Source: Myrica gale
Lineage: Eukaryota > Streptophyta > Magnoliopsida > Fagales > Myricaceae
DNA length: 64,000 nt
NCBI GenBank assembly: GCA_963930655.1
Contig: OZ005604.1
Location: 12,906,001 to 12,970,000, forward strand
Direction: 5' to 3'
The translations under genes and the position numbers were made by a program. Below the pieces are notes generated by a model. That model saw only the letters and a list, made by a program, of their open reading frames with translations. It was not told the DNA's origin and searched no databases. Every line of letters starts with the position of its first letter. Position 1 is the stretch's first letter. This document shows, piece by piece, positions 37,784-55,408 of the stretch.

Positions 37784-40700
37784 TTATTTGCTTCAAAAAT
37801 ATGATTGGCTTGCCTGTTATATCAATCCGTCGCATATGGTTTCTCCACTGCTATCCTATTTGGATCAAGATCAAGTGCTCGCAAGCACCATTTAAATGCC
37901 AGTGAGGGAAGCATCGGGTGTCCTGGACTAATAACCGACTCCTGGGAAACCAATTACTATGCTGAATCTGGTTTAATGGAAGAAGATGAAGTACAATTTA
38001 CTGTGCATGCATTGCATATCTTCCATTTCGAGTATTGGTCATGTGAGCGGAAGGCTGCTAAAATAAATTTTTGCTTGTCCGATGAAAACTGGGCTCGTCC
38101 AGGAAGATTATTATATGGTCCACTATTGATTATTGCAGTTGCTTGAAGTTGTTGCATTCACAGGTGAATCTCGTTTCTTACAAATTGCAGATAGAATTAA
38201 ATTTGACCTTTTGTTCTGAAGAAGTGCACATCACATTTTAGTTAACGGTAAAATTGTATTAGTTTTCATTTTGTGAAGTAACTTTCTGTCCTATTTATTA
38301 TGTTGCAGAGAATTGACTGATAATTTCTTTGTTATATTTGGTAGGAAGATGGTTAACTTCGTTTGGAGTCAGTGGGGATGGTTTTGCACTTAATTATAGC
38401 CCAAAAGGAGGATCATAGATTAATCAGCGTACAATGTTGAAAGGATTACAGATTGCATGAAAGAAGCTTTTCATTTTATTTTATTTTTTTAACAATTTGA
38501 AACTAAGTCTAAGGGCGAGATCTGTGTTGAGTTTGATAGAAAGTGCACATGGAGGTACTTTCCATTTATGTTTGTTTTGTTGGCTTTGAAAATCAAATCA
38601 TTGATCTGCCTTTGTAATGTATACTCACTGAAATACTCTGCAACCAGGCTTGCTTCCACCTTTGATGGCCTAAGCTTTTAGTCACTTTATCTTTTTATTT
38701 CTTGAGGTAGGGAACAACTGCATCTGTGATCTGGGGATTATTTGCCATTAACCACTTCAGTGATTTCACTGGCTATTTTCTTGAAGTTTGTATGTACCCT
38801 ATCTAGAATTGTTCTCTATGTCATTGTCCTTTTCTCTTCCCCTCCCAGCCCCCTCCCCCCTTCAACTTCTTCTTCAATTGGATACCCCACGGCTAGTCTA
38901 GTGGCTGACAATTTATAAAGTGCAAAATTATAGCTGGTCTAGAATTGTTAAATAAAACATTTCTTTGCTATTCTCCGAAGTTTCAGAATTTGCTTCCAGG
39001 AGATAGGGTCAGTGATCCATCACGTAGTCTTTCTTTTAGGTTCTTTATCAACAGAGGCTAATTGATTTTCAAAGAGTGTCAAAGAGATTTCGAGGAACTA
39101 AAGTAGGCGGTGCCCTGTATTGCAGTTGCCAAATAACACAAAGTCATATGAAGTACACATGGATGTGTAAGACTGTCTCGTAAGTGTTATGATAATACGA
39201 GAAGATATGAGAGCCGATAGCTCAATGATACCAAAAGGCGTGGTCCGGGAGAAGAAGATAACAGCGATAGTATGCTATCTGAGAATGTGGCGATGGGTCA
39301 TGATTTGCAGACAAGACAGTTCTTTACTAGTTAAAATGACCCACCAGTTGTCAGTGTAGATCATTATATATTTGTTCAGGCTGCTCTCACATTGGTCTTC
39401 CTAGATGGAGTTTTAGAATTCTCTTGACAAGAAAATTGCACTTAAATATGGTTTTTCTTTTCTTTTATCCTGAGCGTTATTTGTCATATGGCGTGCAACT
39501 TGGGAGTTTTTTTTTACCGTTCTTTCATTCTTTTTACTGACATGTCAACTCTTGGCTTGTTGTAATGTATATCTCGTTGGAAGTTTGTTCTGAGTACTTT
39601 TCATTCCCTTGTTTTGGAGGGAAGGAAACACGTTTTACTCTTTGCAACTGCTATAGGAATTTTATTTTGATGTCTTCCTTCTTTGACCTACAGGAACTCT
39701 TGGGTGTTAAATTGTTGAGCACGGTCATACACATTGCTATCTAATGACATTACTCAATGCTTCTGCAAGAACCAAAGCGAAAAGAACATGTAACTTGCAT
39801 GGGCATTGATGATCTGTTCGCGCTTAGGTATGAACATGGCTTTCTGTCTCCTAATTTGGTTTGATGGTCCATTATATGATTGCGCAAGGAAGAAAATTCT
39901 ATATAGACTTGATTCAATTCTGTCAGATATATGTCCCTTGATCAGAGTTTGGCAATCCTCTATGAATTGAAGCCCTTGAAGCAAATCTCAACTAGATGCT
40001 CGTAAATTCAGTTGATCAGAGCTTTGTTACTTTGTTTCTTAGATTCCCTGAGGTGGCCAGTGGGTAATATCAGCAGGCTCATTGACTAAGGAACCAATGG
40101 ATGTATGTGGGCCGAACTTATGTTGATGCCTTACACAGATAGAAATAAGCTGGCCATGCTTTAGCCAGGCCAAGGATTAATTACAGAAATGATTCAAAGA
40201 CCAAGATGTTAATCATTTATTTCAGGATTAAAGATTCGATGCAGCTCATTGATTGGACGTAAGGGATTCATTTGGAAAGAAAGAGATTCAGTTTCATTGA
40301 AAATTTCATAGACGGGTGGTATAAAAATTGGATTAGGATCTTATACAATTTCATGTCCGAATTGCGTAATGCAATTTGTTTGGAGAGACAGACACAATAA
40401 GTGGATTATATTCTATTTAATGTTGTACATATAAACTTTCGGAGAGCATGAGTTATATAATGAGGTCTACATATTGTGTTCATCTTGTCGAATTGTACCG
40501 GGCAGAAAATTGCAAATAATCTTGATTAATAAAAATGGGATAGTCAGTGAGTTGGGTATCATTTCGCAATTCATTTAGACACAAACTTCTTAAGGATTAG
40601 AATCCTAATCCAATTCGTTAATCCAATGAAGGTTGGTTTTGCTATTAAATCAGTTTGGATGGAATGGATATGAGATCGAATCAACTTTCACTTGAGGGTA

Positions 40701-41033
40701 ATACGAATATAAATTTGAAACTGGTAGAAGTTGCAAATTGTAGGGAATATATTGCGATTTGGTCATTTGGTGCTTCTTATTCCTCTCTTGTAGCCTGTAG
40801 GCACTAGTGCCCAAAGCGCATAAGCTGCCAAGTTGCTACTGGGTCCCCGTGTTTTGCATCGCCCTGATACCATTCGCGTTGTTGGCTTGGACAAAGACGC
40901 CCACCCCCCACATTTCTCCCCATCAAGGGGTTCCATAAAACTAAGCTACTTTCTGCTTCACGTTTACAAGGGAAATTACCTAAATAAACTACCAACCGAA
41001 AACAGAAGTATTGTAAACATAATAAAAATAAAT
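37784..41033. other. 3' flank of the PPR gene and long intergenic region
   Basis: The first several hundred bases probably hold the PPR 3' UTR; intron-like ATTGCAG/GTTGCAG strings near 38187-38309 would fit a spliced 3' UTR. The rest has no conserved coding exon on either strand that I can recognise, and no clear transposon ends. Confidence 0.4.
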
Positions 41034-41510
41034 GATTAATTAGTCCATAGGGTATGACCTAATTTTGAGCTAGTCCTTAAGGCTTACTTTGTCTTAAACT
41101 AATCTTTGGAAAATAATTTGTGTCTTAGAGTGATTATTTCGTCAACTTGATTGGCCTCGTTAACGGAATAAATCTTACGTGACTAACGGAGATACATCAC
41201 AAATAATCACATGTCCTCAAGTCACTCAAACTAGCAAGTTGTACTGGTTCCCCTAAAACGTCAGCTCCTAAAGGCTTGTTGGACATGTCTTTTGTAATGA
41301 CAAGGCACCCCTAACACGTGGTTATTTGTAATTAGTGGTGTTGTGTCCTTGTTACTCACGTGAATTTATTCCTTTAACAGGTCAACCGAGTTGACGAAAT
41401 GACCATTACCGGACACGAAGAATTCACAAAAACTAGTATAAGACGAAATAAACTTTAGGGACCAGTTTTAAATTCAAGCATAACCTAGGGGACTAGTGGA
41501 TGAATTAAGC
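41034..41510. mobile_element. foldback element, GCTTAATTAGTCC family, Mutator-like
   Basis: Long imperfect inverted repeats: the left arm starts near GATTAATTAGTCCATAGGG and the right arm ends near GGGACTAGTGGATGAATTAAGC. Both arms carry the GTCTTA...GTGTC...TTTCGTCAACT sequence also found at 54470-55089 and 56490-57546. The flanks are A-rich, so the target duplication cannot be read with certainty. Confidence 0.6.
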
Positions 41511-41738
41511 TAAAAAAAAAAAAAAAAAAAGAAATAGGAAAAAAAATGATACAAGAAAAGGTGTTATCCAATACACGCATATGAAATTAAGGCAAAGCAA
41601 GGTAGCATCAATAGTAAGTTGCTTCAAAGTACATACACACAAGGATTCGAGATATACCTTGTTTATTCTTTTTCAAACCAGACGATATAATCCTGTTTTT
41701 CAACAATAAAGTTGAAAGAAAGGATGGCAAGAAACCTA

Positions 41739-43057
41739 CTAGCCCCGTGTAAAGAACCATAGGAGTAGCAAGGCTAGAATCAGGCAACCCAATAGGAATT
41801 CACTAAAACGATGTCTTCTCCGCCACGAGGAGTTCCTGGCCGTAGATATTAACCTCATCCCATTCGACCCCACTAAGACTCCACTCTCCTCAATCCCTGT
41901 TACGTTTTTTGCAGTCTCGCCACAAATTTCGCAGAGTCTGCATGGGACAGCAGGAGAAGTTCGGTAAGAAAACAGAGGAGCTACGCATAAACCATAAAAT
42001 TGATTACATGAATCGTGAGGCTCAAATTTGAACTCATCGCTTTCAACATCTATATGGGATTTGATGAAGGAGAATACAGACCCCCCCCCCCCCCAAAAAA
42101 AAAGAGCCCTAATTCAGAGCATTAGGAAATAAAAATTGAACTCGGTGACTGCTCTCACTCAGTATCAGGACATGCGACCTTCAAGGTTATGACACTGCAT
42201 AATATGTGCTAAAAGTTAGGAGAGTAAATAGATTTCTCTTCCCAAAACCCTGCTTTGCCAAATTAACAGTGCATATTTTCCTTGGTGGCACTCGAGTAGA
42301 TCCTAGAAGGGATAATATCAAAATATGAAACTTGCGACCCACAACAGCGTATGAGGTAGCAAAAACAAAAAGATCCTATCAACATCCAAGTACTAAACCC
42401 TAAAATTGAGGCGAACATTTCAAGTTGAAGTTTTACTTCTGTTTTCCGAATCTTCCTACTTCCAAAAATCCACATCACACTGTAAATCAGTAACAGAACC
42501 AAGATAGGACATCAAAGAAGAGGGCAAAGGAGGCAATCTACTCAACTTTCAGAACCCGACAGGATTGCTTTTCATAAAAGAATTCCTCCTTTAGAGTATG
42601 CAAAGACGTTGACTTGGGAGGGGTACCTCTTGCTTTATAGGGAACCAATAGAGAAGAACCATGGAGGAGATAAGGGAGAGTAGAGAATTATTTACCTATT
42701 CCCTTTACTTCTAAACCAGGCTTCAGCGCATTCACGATGTGATATACCAAGTTCATCTTTGCAGCTACAACCAAGCTGGATTGTACTCGAAGTTGTAGGC
42801 ACCCGTTCAGATCCCAAATGGCATATTCTGCATACCTCTTCTGCATCATCTGGTTCGCCATTCACCGCATCGCAGGTGCTAATTCTGACATCAACGATGC
42901 TACTGCCTGGTTCTGTGGACTCTGCTTTCTGTTCATATTCTTCATTCAAATCGGACCTGGGTTTTGAGTTCTCATCTTCTCTGCTCACGAGCTTGGTCTC
43001 GTCTCTTACAACAATGGCAGTCTCTGAATCAACTAAGTTTGATGAAGGACCAGTCAT
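41739..43057 (-). CDS. RING-CH (RINGv/MARCH-type) E3 ubiquitin ligase with C-terminal membrane anchor, two exons
   Basis: Exon 1 runs 43057-42696 and ends AATAG|gtaaat; exon 2 runs 41937-41739, after TTTCGCAG-like acceptor sequence on the minus strand, to TAG. Joined in phase they give 186 residues. An acidic, Ser/Glu-rich N-terminus is followed by a complete C4HC3 RING-CH: CRIC, then CSC, HREC and, across the splice, CEIC. The WFRSKGN between the last two cysteine pairs is typical of the family. A hydrophobic segment near the C-terminus (FLLGCLILALLLLWFF) should span a membrane once. The open frame continues upstream of the ATG but hits a stop at 43120. A good acceptor (TTTTTTCTAG, near 43107) suggests an intron in the 5' UTR. 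RINGv proteins pass ubiquitin from an E2 to membrane substrates; the target here is unknown. Confidence 0.82.
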
Positions 43058-44136
43058 TTGTGGTTGTGAAGTTGACAAAAAGGTGGGCCGACCGGCCGTT
43101 CTAGAAAAAATTTCCAATCATTTGTTCTCCAGCTTCAAATGTTCTCTGTCATCAAACTTTCGGAACCTCCAGACCACAGAATACTTGGACACACAGATTC
43201 CATTTACCAGCTTTGACTTGTACAATGGTTTAGGACCTTTCCAAATTCCACTTAAACCTCCTCCTTCCACTTGCTCAGCTGACCAATACAAAGAAGAGGC
43301 GGCCTTTTGCTATATTAACTATTTTTTTGTCAAAAGCCGCATGAGTGTTTTACACGTAAAATACTGCTTGAATGTTGAAACAAGTAGGGATCATTACAGA
43401 TAAGATATACATTCGCCAGTCCATTGCGTTGGATTAAAAAAAGAAAACCTTAGGAATTCTCACTTGAGTGAAAGATCCAAAACTCTTTTTCTTTTTATTG
43501 AATTTTTACAACTTTCTCAACCAAACACCAAATTTTAAAAAATTTAGTCAACGTAATTTTTTATTTTTTTTTCAATTTTTAATAATGTCAATAAAACCTC
43601 AATCATAGGAATTTTATCCATTTATCAAGTTTATATTTTTTTTCCTAAAATTTAAATAAAACTCAATCTCTTATTAAATAACCTTCCAAGTTTTCAACAT
43701 CTTTTCATAAATTTTCAAAAAAGTAAAATTCTTAAAAAAAATTGAAAGTAAAAATATACCTTGCCCTCCAAGTATGAAGGGACTGACACTTTGCATCTCA
43801 TCTTCAATTTGGTGATATTGAGCTCCTCATCGATTTTTGACGATTTGCACATTTCCTTTAAATTGACCATTAAAATTAATATAAGATGGAGAAAATGGCG
43901 TTTTGTTTAATATTACAAAATTGAAAAATAGAGGGTAAAGTGTACCCAAAATTTAAATATGTAACTCTCGAAATGACAGATGAAAAAAAGGGCATGTTCG
44001 TTTAGAAAAGTATTTTAAAATACAAATAAGGTGGCCTAACTTTTATATTCCATTTATATTGCCTGTTGGTTTTAATCTCCAATTTGTTTCATTTGCTGAT
44101 GTTGTCATTTCTAACTATTCTGGTCCTTGTAAACAG
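43058..44136. other. RING-CH gene upstream region, then AT-rich spacer
   Basis: Roughly 43107-43400 should carry the 5' UTR, a probable leader intron and the promoter of the minus-strand RING-CH gene (a CCAAT-type box near 43282). The rest is AT-rich. I searched it for earlier exons of aspartate aminotransferase, which should precede 44137, and found none. The string GGGCATGTTCGTTTAG near 43991 resembles the edge of an AT-rich MITE. Confidence 0.4.
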
Positions 44137-44525
44137 ATTGGTATGTTCTGTTATAGTGGGTTGACACCAGAACAAGTAGACCGTTTCACGAGCGAATTCC
44201 ATATCTACCTGACTCGAAATGGTCGTATCAGGTAATATGTCGGACCATTAATTTTCTTAAATGGTAGAGCTTCAAAAATGTGATCTTTGGCCGGTGAGCT
44301 GTAGCTCAGTTGGCACCTCCTCCTTTTAGGGAGGGCTAGATCTGGGGGTCGAATCCCCTACTCAGCAGGCTTTGTCCTGCTTCTAAAATTTACCTAGAAA
44401 AAAAAATGTGATGTTTGCTGATATGTTAACGGTGCATGTTTTGTATACACAGTATGGCTGGTGTTACTTCAGGCAACGTTGGATATCTGGCTAATGCCAT
44501 CCATGAGGTCTCAAAATCTGCATAG
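44137..44525 (+). pseudogene. ASP1: 3' fragment of mitochondrial aspartate aminotransferase (last two exons)
   Basis: Exon A (44137-44231) follows CTTGTAAACAG and ends ATCAG|gtaata; exon B (44453-44525) follows ATACACAG and ends GCATAG. Joined in phase they encode the last 55 residues of a plant mitochondrial aspartate aminotransferase (IGMFCYSGLTPEQVDR ... GRIS, then MAGVTSGNVGYLANAIHEV). The GRIS arginine corresponds to the substrate carboxylate-binding Arg386 of the family. No disabling change is seen in these 168 bases, but no upstream exons, active-site lysine or transit peptide occur in the 1 kb before it. A full gene has about eleven exons, so this is a truncated remnant. The intron holds a SINE. 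A group II GSK3 gene lies 3 kb away; in Arabidopsis ASP1 (At2g30970) is next to such a gene. Confidence 0.88.
44290..44401 (+). mobile_element. short tRNA-derived SINE in the ASP1 remnant intron
   Basis: A 112-base element with a pol III A box (GTAGCTCAGTTGG), a B box (GGGGGTCGAATCCCC) and an A-rich 3' end. It is flanked by a 16-base target duplication with one mismatch (44274-44289 and 44402-44417, AAAAATGTGATSTTTG). The tRNA-like part does not fold into a complete cloverleaf, so it is not a tRNA gene. Confidence 0.85.
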
Positions 44526-44596
44526 AGACATGTTACGGAAGTTTAATTCTTCAGTGTGCATTGAACTATTTACCGAGGCATCACACAGTCATCAAG

Positions 44597-46015
44597 GGCT
44601 TGTTTGGAAAAAGGGTTTAATTTTATGCTTTGGTTTTAAATTTGAAATTTGAAATTTTAAGATTAAAATATTGTTTTGTTATAAGGGTTTGTTTGGTTGA
44701 TTTTAAGATTTGGAATGATTTATATTTTATTAAATTAAATAATATTATTTTATTTTTATTATGATATTCAAAAAATAAAAAAATAAAAAATATATAATCA
44801 GAAAAATATATAATTCAAAAAATAAGTAAAAATGGTTTCATAAATATAAAATAGATAAAATATCAAACTTATAAAAATATTCTTACAAATAAAAAGACAA
44901 GATAAAAATCATCCAAAGTTTTATAAAACAAATAAAATTTTACAAAAATAATAAAAAACAACAAAAAAATTGATTAAAATTTTCAAAAATAAAAACTTAA
45001 CAAAGCAAATATAATCAAGATCAAAATTATTACAATCATTTACAGCATCCAATGAGCTAACTTAAAAGCAACAAATAGTTGTACAATCATGGTTCTAATT
45101 TATTATAAAACTACAAAATTAACTAAGATGTTTTAATTATTTTTATTTTCTGAATAAATCAAGATGTTGTAGTTATATATATGTGTGTGTATTTTTGTTT
45201 GGATGATGTTTCTTGCATATCTTAAAAGTTGAAAGATTCAGATGTAGCTTGTATGCATGTTTGTCCACCAACGAATGACCAGTACTATCACTTCTGATAG
45301 CACATCTCAATCAGTATTCACAATAGGTCACTGGGGTCAAGACATCTCCTAATTTGCTCTGTAATGTGCTAGGCTGGGGAGGGAGGGTGCTATACGTGGG
45401 GGAGGGGCCCCTCACCCCTTTCTCCTTGCATGAAGTCCCCTTAAGCGCTGCGTGAAAGAGAGGCTATAGCAGTGGAGGATAGATTTGCACTACATCAAAG
45501 ATGATAAGCTGCAATTGTGTTTGTTTGCGAAAGGCCACGGAGGGAAAACTCATAGGCGATTGTCAAAGATGTGCAGAGGACACATGATCTTGCTTTCTTT
45601 ACACAACAAACATTCATGTAAACAAAATTTTGATAATAATTATATTTGCTAATTATTGTTATGTTTTTATTTTAAAAAGTTTTAATCAATTTTTTTGAAT
45701 TTATAGTTTTTTATTATTTTTGTAAAATTTTATTTATTTTATAAAATTCTGCAATATTTTTTTTTAATTTTATCATATTTTTTATTAGTTTGATATTTGA
45801 TCTATTTTTATAATTTTTATATTTATAAAACCATTTTTACTTATTTTGAATATAATAATAATAATAATAATATTTAATTTAATAAAATATAAATCATTCA
45901 AAATCTTAATTAACAAAACAAACCTACAACAAAACAATATTTTAATCTTAAAATTTCAAATTTCAAATTTAAAACCAAAACAAAAGGCAAAACTTAAACC
46001 CTTTTCCAAACAAGC
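44597..46015. mobile_element. AT-rich element with ~430-base terminal inverted repeats
   Basis: Left end GGGCTTGTTTGGAAAAAGGG and right end CCCTTTTCCAAACAAGCCC. The arms can be aligned inward for over 400 bases, including TTTAAATTTGAAATTTGAAA and TATATTTTATTAAATTAAAT. The unique centre (about 45040-45620) has no coding frame of note but a GC-richer patch near 45370-45430. No target duplication is evident. Transposon class is uncertain. Confidence 0.75.
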
Positions 46016-46641
46016 CCCAAGATTTTTGTAATCTCCTTTCCCTTCCCTTTTATGAGTAGGAAAGGAGGCAATAAGGGACAAGTTATGTATTCTTCCAACT
46101 GATCTGCACTTTTTATTGATTTTTTTTTATTGGGGGTGCTATAATTTTGGATTAAGTCCGTGTAATGTAATGCATGACCATAAAGAGCTGCATCCGTATC
46201 TACCATAAGATGGGTATAGAATCCCCGTTGGTGATGGTGGAAAATAAGTCGGAGCCATTAGGATTTGGACATACAAGACGCAAGAACATTCAGAGGTTCA
46301 ATAGAAATAAATGAGATTTTTGCGGTTAAGTGTTATATTTTTTTGGCTAATTCTTTTATTAAATACAAATGGAAGAGAAGAAAAGATAAAAGAGTTCACA
46401 GATGTTACAAGAAATTCCACCCTCGAAGCCAAGTTGCTAATACAATCATATATAAATCACTTGCTTTGGCAGTAAGATGTCAGAACTTGGTGACAGATAT
46501 GTTGCTCCCACCCATTTTTCGCTCTCGACCACTTCCTGTAAGCATTTAGCTACAGCATCATCAGCTCTCTGAATCACCACCTAAATCAGTTCCCACCACC
46601 ACCCAAACTGTTGCCCACATATCCTGGACTTGGTTTTTGCT
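46016..46641. other. intergenic, possible LINE 3' tail
   Basis: The minus-strand sequence ATTTGTATTTAATAAAAGAATTAGCCAAAAAAA (as positions about 46370-46338) looks like the A-tailed 3' end of a plant L1 LINE, so 46338 to about 46600 may be a short LINE fragment. No reverse transcriptase motif is visible. Confidence 0.3.
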
Positions 46642-46650
46642 CCCAGTTTA

Positions 46651-47311
46651 GAGTTAATGATTATTTTTCTCTGATTTTTCATCACTTTTTAAAATTTTTC
46701 CTTTTCAGGTTAGTCACCCGGTCTTCAAAATTTATCATTTTATCAAAATGATCCAATTTAACGGACTGCACGTCATCGACCAGAAAAATGATGTAACAAT
46801 TTATTTAAAAACGTCACGTCAATTTTATTGTGCCATATTAGTAAAATAATAAAAAATTATGTAAGAAAAAAAATCAAATAAGAAAAAACAAATGAACCAA
46901 GAGAGCCGCGACCCCGGGCCTCACTGGAGAAGGTTGCCAGGAGCCACTCGCAAAAAGGGTAGCCCAAATCAAGTGCGCTACCACCCCTGGGCCTCCCTCC
47001 ATGGTGGCCCTAATGGTTCCTAAGTTGGATTTTTTTTAATAAAAAATTGTTAATTGATTTTTTTTTCTTTTGTATTTTTTATTTTTTTTACTGATATGAC
47101 AGTAAAATTGACGTGATGTCTTCAAATAAATTTTACTACACTTGTCAATTTTTTTAATTGGTTATAACGTGTAAAGCCGTTAATTGATCAACAAAATGGA
47201 AGAACCAGATTGACAAATCATAAATCACAGAAACTATGTTTGACTAACATAAAAACCTAGAGACAAATTTTTAAAAGATGAAAACTCGTGGACCAAAATG
47301 GTCATTAACAC
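46651..47311. mobile_element. foldback element, Mutator-type, 9-base target duplication
   Basis: Imperfect inverted arms of 200-250 bases: the left starts GAGTTAATGATTATTTTTCTC and the right ends GGTCATTAACAC. A perfect 9-base duplication CCCAGTTTA flanks it (46642-46650 and 47312-47320). The arms share CAATTTTA(T/C)TGTG/ACGTGA motifs. The centre (46905-47030) is GC-richer. No transposase. Confidence 0.8.
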
Positions 47312-47320
47312 CCCAGTTTA

Positions 47321-47690
47321 ATAAAAAAAAGAATGTTATCATTAAGACTCCCAAATATAAATAGAAATAACACCATGACTAAACAAAAACGCAAGCCAAA
47401 TAGGGAATGAGATTCTAAAGCTCTCTGCTGGGCTTCTGTAGCCCCCACCTAGCCAGACATGAATAGCATTGCTTTTTATACTCAGCTTTGGAGTCTTTAC
47501 GATCAAAACAATGTACATAGGTAGGGAAATAATATTTCTTCTGCTAAAATAACATAGTATACATCTTCACAGGGCAAGAAAAAAACTGCTCATTAAAAAC
47601 CAGAACCCTTGGCTACATTGACTGCGTAAGGGGCCCTCCTTACATTCATCGCTACAGCAGTTGATTCCACGTTGCAATGTGTCTTTACAT
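47321..47690. other. 3' flank of the shaggy-like kinase gene
   Basis: AT-rich near 47340 and then probable 3' UTR of the minus-strand kinase gene (about 47500-47690). No other feature is seen. Confidence 0.45.
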
Positions 47691-53338
<5,648 letters not shown>

Positions 53339-54460
53339 GTGAGGGACAGACTAGAATCACTCTTACCTCTCTCTCTCTCTCTCTCTCTGTTTATTCCAAT
53401 TTTTTTTTTCGCTCTCTCCTTCCTCTTCCCGTGGTCAGAAGAAGTAAGCACTAAATTCAATTTTCTTTTCTTTCGTCTTTCTCTCTCTGTCCTGACCTTT
53501 GTGTTTCAAAGGAATAGTAGTGTGTTAGATGGGATAAATCGGAAAACAGAGAAGACCCACGCGATACTGAGGGCGAGTCGTTCCACGCTCCAATTAGGCT
53601 TTGCTGTCTTATCCATGTGGACATACGGTAAGGTAGAGGAGATCCAGTGGGAATGCTACCACGTCCTAGTTCTGTGGATAGTTTTTTTTTTTTTAAAAAA
53701 AGGTACAGTACCATAGATGTTATTTCTTGAATTATGTTTGATTATTTTAAAAATTTTAAAGTTTAACATCAAAAGATATATTTTATAATTAAAATTATAT
53801 TTTCAAATGCAGTTGTCACATTGATGATTGAACCTCCATGGATTAACTCTATCATCTACCGCTTTCTTTTCAGTTTATTGCCCAACAATTAATTTACTTT
53901 GAGCCCTTAGAGAAAAAAAAATGATTCTTTAATTAAAAAACAAGAAAGAAAGACAAGATAAAAGCCATCCGTAATCAATCTCTTGAGACTCGATGTCTAT
54001 TAAGGTTCTACTAGGTTCCAATGTTTAGATTGAGCTATATTATTAACTTACAAGTTAGATAGTCACATAGCTCCACAAAAATGCAACTGAACTTAAAGCA
54101 AGATGTTTGATCCTATGAATTATAGCTCCTACTTATTCTTGAAAATAATCTCAAAATCGATTGAGTCGTCACTTTATAATTGGTAAAGGAAACGTGTGTT
54201 TGGTTCATTGAATTGGTAAAGAGACAATGTAGTGTTGGGAATGTACTGATGGGGTTGAAGTATTGGTATTTTTTTCTTTTCTAAACAAGTATTTGTAACT
54301 TTAAGAATGACTATACTTGTTTTAGTTAACTTTGTTTCTATGTAAAAGATGATCGGTACATATTCACAGTTTTCTAACAATTGTTCTATATCTTGAGCTA
54401 TTTTAAGGAAGGTTTAATGTTAAGACCCAAGTTGTAATGCAAATTTTCTATCCTGATTAG
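53339..54460. other. kinase 5' leader/promoter and AT-rich spacer
   Basis: Up to about 53700 this should hold the leader and promoter of the minus-strand kinase gene. From 53700 to 54460 it is AT-rich with no gene or clear repeat. Confidence 0.4.
53367..53388. repeat. CT/GA microsatellite in the kinase leader
   Basis: An uninterrupted (CT)n tract of 22 bases. On the gene strand it reads (AG)n about 30 bases before the start codon. GA tracts are frequent in plant 5' UTRs and core promoters. Confidence 0.85.
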
Positions 54461-54469
54461 TAAAAATAA

Positions 54470-55089
54470 GGCTTAATCAGTCCAAATTCTTTAGGTTATG
54501 GCCTAATCCTAAATTGATCATTAGGGTAAGTTTTGTCTTAGATTGGTCTTTCTGAAATTTTTTGTGTCCTCAAGTGATCACTGGGCCAACTCAAGTGACC
54601 CCGAAAATGAAAAAAAAAATTCAAAGTGACTAATGGGGACACATGTTAACCATTTGCCAATAACCACGTGTTCCCATTAATTATCAAATCACTCAGCGTG
54701 TTAATTATGATTGATCCCCATTAATTTTAATTTTGCCTGAAATTTTCTAAGCTTGGTTGGACTAGCTCAATGTTTAAGGAAGGATTGTTAGGTAGAATTT
54801 TTTTTTCTTATTAGAAGTAGAAAATTTGAAGTAGAATTAAAATTAATGGGACAACTCATACATGGTATGTTGGGTGATTTGGAAATTAAGGGGACATGTG
54901 ATTATTGGAAATTGGTTAACATGTATCCCTGCTAATCACATTAGATTTTTTCCATTTATAAAATCACTCGAGTTGACGAAATGACCTCTAAGACAATATA
55001 AATTCTACAGAACCAGTTTAGAATAAAACTTACCCTACAACTAGTTTGGGATTAAGCAATACCCTAAGGACTAGCGGACTAATCAAGCC
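54470..55089. mobile_element. foldback element, GGCTTAATTAGTCC family, Mutator-type
   Basis: Ends GGCTTAATCAGTCC and GGACTAATCAAGCC with long imperfect inverted arms. A perfect 9-base duplication TAAAAATAA flanks it (54461-54469 and 55090-55098). The arms share CAAGTGATCACT/CGAGTTGACGAAATGACC sequence with the elements at 41034-41510 and 56490-57546. No coding capacity. Confidence 0.87.
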
Positions 55090-55098
55090 TAAAAATAA

Positions 55099-55408
55099 CA
55101 ATGGATTATTTGGTAGGGTAGTTTGAGGAATCCCACAACTTATAATTAAGTAAATGAAATTACAGCGGTAAAAAAATGCTAGAAAAATGCAATTCCTAAA
55201 GATAACTTGATATCCATCAGGTGACTAACTTAGGAGGATTCCTGCAAGTGATAAAATCATAGAATAAGTCATAAAATTAACAACCAAGCCTATACTCACC
55301 TAAGATGTTTAGCCACATTTCACGTGAATATTTTTTTCTTTCTTCGCGTAACGACACTTTCTTCGGATTGGTATTTTTCCTCGATCGATAAAAAAAGAGA
55401 GAAATAAA
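55099..55408. other. short intergenic spacer
   Basis: AT-rich, no gene or repeat recognised. Confidence 0.4.

Noticed and set aside
42759..43403. A 214-codon plus-strand frame
   Set aside because: It lies antisense to exon 1 of the RING-CH gene, whose C4HC3 motif and splice sites are clear. The antisense frame has no recognisable domain.
44294..44375. A tRNA gene
   Set aside because: A and B boxes are present but no proper cloverleaf or acceptor stem; the 16-base target duplication and A-rich end show it is a SINE.
46265..46549. A 94-codon plus-strand frame
   Set aside because: It covers a probable A-tailed LINE fragment read antisense; no conserved domain is visible.
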